Of a DNA stretch of 62,600 nucleotides, positions 55,717-62,600 are shown piece after piece. The notes under the pieces were generated by a model. It worked only from the letters and a program-made list of their open reading frames with translations. It ran no database searches and was not told where the DNA came from. Source of the stretch: Bacteroidaceae bacterium (GTDB taxonomy: Bacteria; Bacteroidota; Bacteroidia; Bacteroidales; Bacteroidaceae); the NCBI GenBank assembly GCA_017520935.1, contig JAFXEF010000004.1, positions 1 to 62,600 of the forward strand. Direction: 5' to 3'. The position numbers and the translations under genes are program-made. Each line of letters begins with the position of its first letter. The stretch's first letter is position 1.

Positions 55717-56630
55717 TCTGACATATTCTTTATATAGGGCAGCTCCACGAGGTGGGTAAACCCGTAGAACTCCTGTGCATTCTTTCCGAGGAACAATGCC
55801 TTCTCCTCCTCTGTGAGGTCGCGGCTCTTGCTCACGAAGTCGTAGCTCATGCGGTAGGTGATGGCGGTGATGGTGCGCGGGTAGTCGGACCCCCACATCA
55901 GCTTGTCCATACCCACGAGGTCGGCCGCCTCGCGTATGGCGCGTATGGCACCATGGAAGGGATAGAACTCATCGTTGAAAAGCCAGGTGATGCCGCCCGA
56001 CTCTATGCGCACGTTCCGGTGACGTGCCAGGCGTATCTGCTCCTGCCATCCCTCGCGTGTCACCATGCCGAAGTGGCCAATGGCAATCTTCAGCCCGGGA
56101 CACTCCTGTATGATTTCCTCCATCTCGCCCACCTGCAGGTTGCCGTCGGCAAGGTCGATGGAGAGTATGGCTCCGCGCTGCTCCATGAGGCGAAACATCT
56201 GCATCATCTCGTCAGAGACGAGGCTCACGCGTCCCTCCCTCAGCAGCAGTCGCTGGGCAGGTATCTTGATGGCACGGAAACCCGCGTCGAGCAGTTCGCG
56301 TGCATGGGGCAGGAAGCCCGGACGGCGAAACTCACACATGCCACACACCATGAAGCGCTCAGGGTAGCGGCGTGCCACCTCCATGAGGTAGTCGTTCTGT
56401 ATGCCGTCGATATACTCTTGTGTGATGACTGCTGCCGACACCTGCGCATAGTCCATATTGGACAGCATCACCTCGGCGCTGTTCACCCCGTCTACCATGA
56501 AGGGCGGCACCATCTGGCGTATCTCGCCCATGAAGAGCGAGCGTCCCCCATCGAGCGTGCGTATGGGCAGTCCGTCAACCTCTGTATCTTGCCTCAACCA
56601 TAGGTGGGCGTGTGCATCAATGATTTTCAT
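55713..56630 (-). CDS. Amidohydrolase-family protein, probable L-fuconolactonase
   Basis: A 305-residue TIM-barrel metal hydrolase. Metal-site features are the HxH of IIDAHAHLWL, His of LKIAIGHFGM and Asp of LMWGSDYPRT, plus FRAIKIPAQ. Relatives include sugar lactonases such as the L-fuconolactonase of the oxidative fucose pathway, and decarboxylases. Coupling to a mutarotase, an aldo/keto reductase and fucosidases favours lactone hydrolysis. It starts 75 bases after the AKR gene. Confidence 0.75.
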   Translation of the reverse strand: MKIIDAHAHLWLRQDTEVDGLPIRTLDGGRSLFMGEIRQMVPPFMVDGVNSAEVMLSNMDYAQVSAAVITQEYIDGIQNDYLMEVARRYPERFMVCGMCEFRRPGFLPHARELLDAGFRAIKIPAQRLLLREGRVSLVSDEMMQMFRLMEQRGAILSIDLADGNLQVGEMEEIIQECPGLKIAIGHFGMVTREGWQEQIRLARHRNVRIESGGITWLFNDEFYPFHGAIRAIREAADLVGMDKLMWGSDYPRTITAITYRMSYDFVSKSRDLTEEEKALFLGKNAQEFYGFTHLVELPYIKNMSE

Positions 56631-56645
56631 TTGATTTATGATTTG

Positions 56646-56696
56646 TGATTTATGATTGCTGTGCGGCAGGCCAATTGTGAATTATGAATTGTCAAT
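56646..56696. repeat. Short direct repeats between the AKR and amidohydrolase genes
   Basis: CAATTGTGAATTAT occurs twice (from about 56672 and 56693), with TGATTTATGATTG-like copies upstream. It looks like a simple AT-rich repeat in the operon gap; no function is evident. Confidence 0.4.
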
Positions 56697-56705
56697 TGTG
56701 AATTA

Positions 56706-57638
56706 TCAACTATTCCTCCAGCTCACTCGCTGCTGCTCACCGATAATCTCCTGCACCTCGTGCACCAGCTGCCAGTCGATAGGCTCTTCAGCCCAGCGCA
56801 GGTTGCGTGCCACGTTGTCGGGGTTGGCACTGCTGAAGAGTGTGGTGGCGATACGCTCATTGGTGAGGGCATACTGTATGGCCAACTTTTCTATGGGGTA
56901 GCCCTTGGCCTTGCAGTGCTGTGCGGCGCGGCTGCACGCCTCCACGAGCGGCTGCGGTGCCGGATGCCATGCGGGCACACCGCGCTCCGAGAGCAGCCCC
57001 ATCGACAGGGGCGAGGCGTTGATGATACCTATGCCGCGCTGCTCGAAGTAGTCGAGCCAGTCGGTCAGCTTGTCGTCGCACAGGCAATAGTGGCAGAAGT
57101 TGAGCACCGTCTCCACTGTGCCCTCGGGCACGTGGTCGATGACCCAGGTGAGGTTCTCAATCTGCAGGTCGGTGATGCCTACGTGGCTCACCACGCCCTT
57201 GCTGCGCAGCTCCACGAGTGCGGGCAGAGTCTCCTCGGCCACCTGGTGCAGGTCGGCAAACTCGATGTCATGCACGTTGATGAGGTCTATATGGTCTACG
57301 CCCAGGCGCTCCATGCTCTCATACACGCTCTCCGTAGCCCGCCGGGCGCTGTAGTCCCAGGTGTTGACACCATCCTTGCCGTAGCGCCCCACCTTGGTAG
57401 AGAGGTAATACCTGTCGCGCGGAATCTCACGTAGCACCTTGCCCAGCACCGTCTCGGCTTTGTAGTGCCCATAGTAGGGCGACACGTCGATGAAGTTCAT
57501 GCCACCCTCGACGGCCACATGAGCCGCCCTGATGGCTTCGCTCTCGCTGATACTGTGAAATACGCCGCCCAATGAGGAGGCTCCGAAACTAAGGGCCGAT
57601 ACCTTCAAGCCCGTTTGTCCAATAGTGCGATAATCCAT
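56706..57638 (-). CDS. Aldo/keto reductase, probable L-fucose (D-threo-aldose) 1-dehydrogenase
   Basis: A 310-residue (beta/alpha)8 oxidoreductase starting MDYRTIGQTGLKVSALSFGA. The AKR tetrad is visible: Asp and Tyr in FIDVSPYYGHYKAETVLGKV, Lys in YLSTKVGRYG and His in IDLINVHDIEFADL. It resembles L-galactose/D-threo-aldose dehydrogenases, which oxidise C1 of L-fucose to the lactone. Its neighbours are a fucosidase, 19 bases upstream, and the lactonase candidate, 75 bases downstream. Confidence 0.85.
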   Translation of the reverse strand: MDYRTIGQTGLKVSALSFGASSLGGVFHSISESEAIRAAHVAVEGGMNFIDVSPYYGHYKAETVLGKVLREIPRDRYYLSTKVGRYGKDGVNTWDYSARRATESVYESMERLGVDHIDLINVHDIEFADLHQVAEETLPALVELRSKGVVSHVGITDLQIENLTWVIDHVPEGTVETVLNFCHYCLCDDKLTDWLDYFEQRGIGIINASPLSMGLLSERGVPAWHPAPQPLVEACSRAAQHCKAKGYPIEKLAIQYALTNERIATTLFSSANPDNVARNLRWAEEPIDWQLVHEVQEIIGEQQRVSWRNS

Positions 57639-57657
57639 AGTGGAGATTGTATTTGGG

Positions 57658-60600
57658 TTATTTTACAAGTAACTTCTTGCCATTCATGATATAAAGTCCA
57701 CGTGGCAATGTGCCGATGTCTTCGCTTACCTTCACCCCCTGCAGTGTATATATGCTTGTTGCTACAGGCTGTCCGGCATACTCCATATCCTCCATTGCGG
57801 TAGTCCCGTAATAAGCGAGTTTCACCTTCTCGGCACGAAACTCCTGACGTGCGGGACTGTTCAGCAGGTCGGCCTGCCATCCGAGCAGCACTTCCTGTGC
57901 TTCGGTTATGGTGAATCGTATGCCCCAGTACTCCCCGTCGGCCCGACACTCCATGAGGGGCATGTGGGCTATTGCTTTATCGGGAATATCAGTGGTGGCA
58001 AGAGGCTCACCGGCTGCAAAGACATAGGCATTGGTGATATTGTCTACGGTGTTGTATATAGCTCCAAAGAAGTATGTACCCGCCTCGAGTTCCACACGGC
58101 GGTATACCCGGGCGTCAGTGATGTCCGATGTCTCAGGAGCATTCTGCTTGTCGTCCCACACGCCCAATGTGAGGTGATCACGGCCAGGCCACTTGTCGAG
58201 TCCGCCACGTGTGCCCTCGCTATTGGAGGGTATGCCATAGTTCTCTACCGTCCAATATAGTGGGATACCGAATCGGTCGTTACCACCCTTGGCACGTGTG
58301 AATCCGTAAATCTCCACCAGATATTGTTCGGTGACATCAGCAGCGCCAGCCTCATCGTAGGTAGTGCCCTTGACACGTCCTCCATCGAGGAATACACCGT
58401 AAGCCATCGTGAGCGCATCGTATGCAGCAACAATCTCCTCTGCCGAAGCATCATCAGCGACAGTACGTGCTTCAGCGATGGCCGCCTTCAGCGCATCCGA
58501 CGCCTCCACGGTATAGTATCCCGTATTGTCGCCTACCTTGACGGCATCAGCCTTAGCCGATATCTCCTCGATGAGGTCCTGCAGTTTGGCATGAGTAATT
58601 TCGTTATATCGGTACAATGCTATCTCTTCGGCACGTATCTCCTGAGTGGTAGAGCCACTGGTGAGATTCATCTGAAAACCGATATAGAGGTCGGTATCCT
58701 CAGTGAGTGTAAAATTGAGTCCATACAACTGCATGTTATTGGTAGCCTCGGCAAGTGCGTAGTATGCAATGGCATTTCCCGGTATCGCATCGGTATCATA
58801 CAGTTCAGACGACACAAACATATAGGCATCGGGGCTCACCTGATAGCAGGCGTTGAATGCTGCACCAAAGTAGTACCTGCCGGCACCGAGACGTATGCGA
58901 CGATAGATGCGTGCATGGGCAAGATTGCCCTCCTGATTATTGGCAGCATCGTTCCATACACCAAGCATGAGGGCATCTCTGCCCTCATGCTTGTCGAGCC
59001 CCTGCTTCACGCCGTCGCCTCCGTTAGGTATCTTAAAATTCTCCACAGTCCAATGCTCGGGCCTTCCAAACCGTTGCTCGCCTCCCTCGGCGCGAGTAAA
59101 ATCGGATGCTTCGATGAGAAATTCTTCTGTGATATCCTCGTAGGGCATGTTGTCAGGTGCGCCGCCCAGGTTCTTAGCTTGGGCGAGGTAGGTTTCCCAT
59201 TCCTCTTTTACCTGATAGTATAGCGTGTTCTCTTCCTCTGGGGTGAGTGTTCCCACCTGTTCCATCCATGCGTAGCACTTGTCAAACATGGCTTGCCACG
59301 CCTCACGGTTGTAGTATCCTGTATTGTCGCCCAAGAACGGCTCCATCTCGGCCAGCGTGGCATCCATCTCGTACAGCAAGTCGTCGAGATAGGTGTCGGG
59401 CAAAGCATAGAGGGCTACGGTCTCAGCGCGAAACTCCTGCGTGGCATTGCCCGTGAGGTTGGCTTGAAATCCGATGTATAGGTCGGCCTCCTCCTTCAGT
59501 TCAAACCACAATCCGCATAGTTGCTTGTCTTCGCTAACCTCCTGTATCGGATAGCAGGCAATGGCGTTTTCTGGTATTTGAGCTGTAGAGAACAACTCTG
59601 TAGAAACAAACATATAGGCATCACGTCCTATACCGTAGCGTGTGTTGTATCCTGCACCGAAGTAGTACTTGCCCTCCTCAAGGTGCACCTTACGGTATAT
59701 GCGCGCATTGGCGAGGTCGCCCTCCTGATTGTTGGCTGCATCGTTCCATACGCCCAACATGAGAGCATCATTGCCCGAGTAGCGGTCGAGCCCCTGCTTC
59801 ACGCCGTCGCCACCGTTAGGTATCTTGAAGTTCCCGACAGTCCAATATTCGGGTTTGCCAAATCGGGTGTCACCCTCGGCACGTGTAAAGCCCGAGGGCT
59901 CTACGAGGTATTCCTTTGTAATATCGGTATATTCAGTACCGGTAAACTTACCTCCCTTGTTCATGCCATTCTTCTTGAAGTCCTCATACACGGCCAGCAA
60001 CGTAGCAGTAGCGTCCTCAAGGGCTGCATCGGCCATGTCGGCCGTAGCCTCCTTGGCTTTAGCCAAAGCCTCGCGCAAAGCAGGCAGGGCAAGGGTGCTG
60101 GGCTTGCCCGTATTGGTAAAGCTCGCAATGGATTCTACTTTAGCCACATACTCCTCGACAGCCTTGATAGTAGCTTGCAGCTTGTCGTATGCCCTCACCG
60201 CATCCTCCTCCAGCGTAATGACAAATACGGGAGCTATCTCATTGCAGCGTGTGGCAGGGACAGTGACGGTGAGTCCGTCGACCCCTTGCGCATACTCTAC
60301 AGCACCATGCCCAAGCAGAGTCACTGAGGTTACCTTACCGCTGTAGTACTTCGATATGATGGAGAAGCACTCAAAGGTGAACTCCCCACTGCCGGGCCAT
60401 GCCATAATGGTGGCGTATACCTTACCATCCTTCTGCACGTAGCGTACATCGCGTGCCGAGTAATTCAGTCCCTCGTTGAATCCCTGCGCATTCATCGGGT
60501 TGCTGGCCTCGGCCAAAGGTCCTTCACCGAAGGTCTTCCAGGTGCGCGTACCATAGATAGATTCCCCGTTCTGGTCCATCCAAGCCTTGATGCCGACCAA

Positions 60601-61812
60601 TACAGCCTCCTCCTTCTCATCAATGGTGCCATCGCTACGTATGGGCACCGAGAGCAACAGGTTACCGTTCTTCGACACGATGTCGACCAACATGCGAACC
60701 ACCTGGGCTGCACTCTTGTAGCCGTTATTATTATATACGGCCTGGTCGTAGTGCCAACTACCGATGCAGGTACAGGTCTGCCAGTATTTCTCCTGCATAC
60801 GGTCAGGAATACCGCGCTCAACGTCCCACAGCATATACTTCTTCTGGTCGGCATCGAGCTGCTTGCCAGTGACAACAACCTGAGGTGTACCATCATGTTG
60901 GGCGGCACTGGTATTGTAGTAGTGGGCGAGGATATTCTTTCCTATATTATCGTCGCATCCATAAAAGGGCATGGCCGTATCGTCAAAATATATCATATCG
61001 GGCTGGTAGTCGTTGATACACTGCAGCACACGGTTCTGGAACTTCTGCTTATATTCCTGCGAGGGAAGCGATGCACCATTGCCCCACTCCCACTGACTAT
61101 GTATGGTTCCTGACTCGCGCCAACCGTTGCTGGGGACGTGGTTCTGCGCATACAGCTCCTGTGGATCATAACCTTTCCACCACTTTTCTGTGCCGTCGGC
61201 ATTGAGCTTGTAGCCATCCTCCTTGGTGAGGTTGCCGTCATACTCCTGCGAGGGCTCAAGCCAAGTCCATGCGTGACTGGCATGCATACTCACTCCCACT
61301 TTGAGGTCGACCTTACGGCATGCGTCGTACCACTCCTTCAGCAGGTCGCGCTTGGGACCCATATTTACTGAGTTCCACTCCTGGTAGGGTGAGTTCCACA
61401 GATCAAAGTTATCATGATGGTTGCCCAGCGCCATGAAGTAGCGTGCCCCCACGCTCTTGTACAGGTTGACCAGTCGCTCGGGGTTCCAGTTCTGTGCCTT
61501 CCAGTCGTTGCACAGCTCCTTGAGTCCAAACTCGGCAGGGTCACCAAAGTGGTCCCAATGCCAGTTCTGCTGTCCCGACCCCATGTAATACATGAATCGG
61601 GCATACCAGTCTCCAGCCTCGGCATGGCACTGTGGACCCCAGTGTGCCCAGATTCCAAACTTGGCATCCATAAACCACTCAGGGCATTCCCACTGACTAA
61701 GCGAGTTCCACTCAGGGTTATAGTCACCCTTCTTGACTTCAACATCGGTTTGCTGCGCATAGCCAACAACACTTGCAGTCATCAGCAATACCATAAATAA
61801 AGTCTTCTTCAT
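57658..61812 (-). CDS. Multimodular GH29 alpha-L-fucosidase with three repeated modules and a sorting-type tail
   Basis: A 1,384-residue secreted protein starting MKKTLFMVLLMTASVVGYAQ. Residues 20-535 are GH29 (DAKFGIWAHWGPQ, FMALGNHHDNFDLWNSPYQE, DMIYFDDTAMPFYG). Then three beta-sandwich modules at about 628-803, 890-1070 and 1155-1335, each with FTRAxGxxRFGxPxYWTVxN, RIYR and DAYMFVS-type segments, separated by helical FIVAR-like linkers (DNTGYY). They may be DUF5013-like carbohydrate-binding modules. The end is SIYTLQGVKVSEDIGTLPRG then LYIMNGKKLLVK, a type IX-like sorting tail. The ATG at 61884 lies upstream of the -7 box at 61854-61847 and is rejected. It is first in the operon. Confidence 0.92.
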   Translation of the reverse strand: MKKTLFMVLLMTASVVGYAQQTDVEVKKGDYNPEWNSLSQWECPEWFMDAKFGIWAHWGPQCHAEAGDWYARFMYYMGSGQQNWHWDHFGDPAEFGLKELCNDWKAQNWNPERLVNLYKSVGARYFMALGNHHDNFDLWNSPYQEWNSVNMGPKRDLLKEWYDACRKVDLKVGVSMHASHAWTWLEPSQEYDGNLTKEDGYKLNADGTEKWWKGYDPQELYAQNHVPSNGWRESGTIHSQWEWGNGASLPSQEYKQKFQNRVLQCINDYQPDMIYFDDTAMPFYGCDDNIGKNILAHYYNTSAAQHDGTPQVVVTGKQLDADQKKYMLWDVERGIPDRMQEKYWQTCTCIGSWHYDQAVYNNNGYKSAAQVVRMLVDIVSKNGNLLLSVPIRSDGTIDEKEEAVLVGIKAWMDQNGESIYGTRTWKTFGEGPLAEASNPMNAQGFNEGLNYSARDVRYVQKDGKVYATIMAWPGSGEFTFECFSIISKYYSGKVTSVTLLGHGAVEYAQGVDGLTVTVPATRCNEIAPVFVITLEEDAVRAYDKLQATIKAVEEYVAKVESIASFTNTGKPSTLALPALREALAKAKEATADMADAALEDATATLLAVYEDFKKNGMNKGGKFTGTEYTDITKEYLVEPSGFTRAEGDTRFGKPEYWTVGNFKIPNGGDGVKQGLDRYSGNDALMLGVWNDAANNQEGDLANARIYRKVHLEEGKYYFGAGYNTRYGIGRDAYMFVSTELFSTAQIPENAIACYPIQEVSEDKQLCGLWFELKEEADLYIGFQANLTGNATQEFRAETVALYALPDTYLDDLLYEMDATLAEMEPFLGDNTGYYNREAWQAMFDKCYAWMEQVGTLTPEEENTLYYQVKEEWETYLAQAKNLGGAPDNMPYEDITEEFLIEASDFTRAEGGEQRFGRPEHWTVENFKIPNGGDGVKQGLDKHEGRDALMLGVWNDAANNQEGNLAHARIYRRIRLGAGRYYFGAAFNACYQVSPDAYMFVSSELYDTDAIPGNAIAYYALAEATNNMQLYGLNFTLTEDTDLYIGFQMNLTSGSTTQEIRAEEIALYRYNEITHAKLQDLIEEISAKADAVKVGDNTGYYTVEASDALKAAIAEARTVADDASAEEIVAAYDALTMAYGVFLDGGRVKGTTYDEAGAADVTEQYLVEIYGFTRAKGGNDRFGIPLYWTVENYGIPSNSEGTRGGLDKWPGRDHLTLGVWDDKQNAPETSDITDARVYRRVELEAGTYFFGAIYNTVDNITNAYVFAAGEPLATTDIPDKAIAHMPLMECRADGEYWGIRFTITEAQEVLLGWQADLLNSPARQEFRAEKVKLAYYGTTAMEDMEYAGQPVATSIYTLQGVKVSEDIGTLPRGLYIMNGKKLLVK

Positions 61813-61846
61813 AGCGATACGTATTTTACTGTTAAATTCTATGCAG

Positions 61847-61854
61847 CAAAGATA
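61847..61854 (-). promoter_or_regulatory. Promoter -7 box of the fucose operon
   Basis: TATCTTTG on the minus strand matches TAnnTTTG exactly; transcription would start near 61840, 28 bases before the ATG at 61812. Small gaps and one overlap down to 50930 suggest a transcript of about 11 kb. Confidence 0.6.
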
Positions 61855-61963
61855 CATTATTTTCAAAATCGAGCTATAGCACAATAAGCCATCAATAGGA
61901 CATTAATGAGCAACACAAATAGTACACTTTCTTGGCTCTCGTTGCGCATAAGCAGTCTTATCT

Positions 61964-62600
61964 CTATCTCGCGGTCAGTACAGCCACAAAGCCGCCACGG
62001 GGAGCGAGGTCTACACTCGCTGGGAACTGGACATCGGTGTGGATACTCCATGCGCGGGCTTCATCCTCTACATCACCAAAAATAGTGGCGCGGTAGTCAC
62101 CGCCGCCAAGGAAGCTCCAGTCGACGGATATGGTCTGCTCGGTGTCGAGTCCATTGATGATGCCTACATACCATGTGTTGCCCGAGCGGCGCGCCATCGC
62201 TACCGACTCTCCCGGGTAGCCTGCGAGGAACCGGGTATCGTCCCACGCTACGGGCAGTGAAGTTATCAGATGCTGCACCTCAGTGGGCTGAGAGAGGAAG
62301 CCTTCGGGACGGTCGGCAAGGTTCTGTAGGGCCGACTCGAACACAATCGTCAGCGCCAGCTCATGAGCATGAGTGGTGATGTGGGGGTGTTGCGAATCGG
62401 TGAAGGCACAGGGGGTATAGTCCATGGGGCCTATCACATTGCGCGTAAAAGGCAGCGTGCAGTTGTGCCACGCGGCATTGGGGGTGAGACGACCATTATT
62501 GTTATACCATTCGGCACCATACACCGCTTCGGAGGTCATAAAATGCGGATAAGTACGCTGCCAGCCACGAGGGATGGTGGCACCGTGGAAGTTGACCATG
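61964..62600 (-). CDS. GH97-family glycoside hydrolase, C-terminal part only
   Basis: The last ~212 residues of a GH97 enzyme; the start lies beyond the right edge. Recognisable pieces are FHGATIPRGWQRTYPHFMTS, EAVYGAEWYNN, FTRNVIGPMDYTP and the C-terminal beta domain ending GGFVAVLTAR. GH97 members are exo-acting alpha-glucosidases or alpha-galactosidases, the latter with a different catalytic residue set not visible here. It ends about 110 bases upstream of the fucose promoter. Confidence 0.88.
   Translation of the reverse strand, partial: MVNFHGATIPRGWQRTYPHFMTSEAVYGAEWYNNNGRLTPNAAWHNCTLPFTRNVIGPMDYTPCAFTDSQHPHITTHAHELALTIVFESALQNLADRPEGFLSQPTEVQHLITSLPVAWDDTRFLAGYPGESVAMARRSGNTWYVGIINGLDTEQTISVDWSFLGGGDYRATIFGDVEDEARAWSIHTDVQFPASVDLAPRGGFVAVLTAR

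Overview
The window looks like chromosome of a Bacteroidales bacterium (Bacteroides/Prevotella type); I cannot fix the genus. The evidence is two SusC/SusD pairs, frequent TAnnTTTG promoter -7 boxes, a SusR-like membrane-tethered AraC regulator, many lipoproteins, zinc-free uS14 and bL36, and C-terminal sorting-type tails. Positions were read by eye; no database search was run.

Layout. 1-10151: the end of the S10-spc-alpha ribosomal supercluster, from the 3' end of rpmC to rplQ, with secY, map, infA and rpoA, closed by a strong hairpin. A structured gap before rpsD looks like a uS4 autoregulatory leader. 10254-11524: an array of 21-bp dyads and an IS982-family element with a frameshifted transposase. 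11534-19427: a small glycan locus with a frameshifted membrane-bound AraC regulator, a GH30 enzyme and, divergently, a multidomain alginate-lyase-like enzyme. 19696-30232: mostly housekeeping genes (YjbQ, a chorismatase/RidA-like protein, YraN, NUDIX, mannose-1-phosphate guanylyltransferase, THUMP RNA methyltransferase, PurT, CNNM/CBS protein, 2-hydroxyacid dehydrogenase, AAA ATPase).

30320-46309 is the most interesting part. A complete SusC gene (+) and a SusC gene lacking its first ~68 codons (-) face away from each other around a tyrosine recombinase. Inside both coding sequences, at the same codon, lies an 18-bp identical sequence in inverted orientation. Inverting the ~1.83 kb between them would move the promoter, signal peptide and N-terminal domain, in frame, from one SusC/SusD system to the other. 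The currently expressed side also carries a large surface lipoprotein, a subtilisin-like protease and a lipocalin-like lipoprotein.

46357-50811: metallophosphoesterase, a thioredoxin-fold protein without CxxC, and pnp. 50930-62600, all on the minus strand: an apparent L-fucose operon with two GH29 fucosidases (one carrying three repeated accessory modules), a beta-propeller glycosidase, a sugar mutarotase, an aldo/keto reductase, an amidohydrolase (lactonase candidate) and a zinc dehydrogenase. Together these suggest release of L-fucose outside the cytoplasm and its oxidation through fuconolactone and fuconate. A GH97 gene runs off the right edge.
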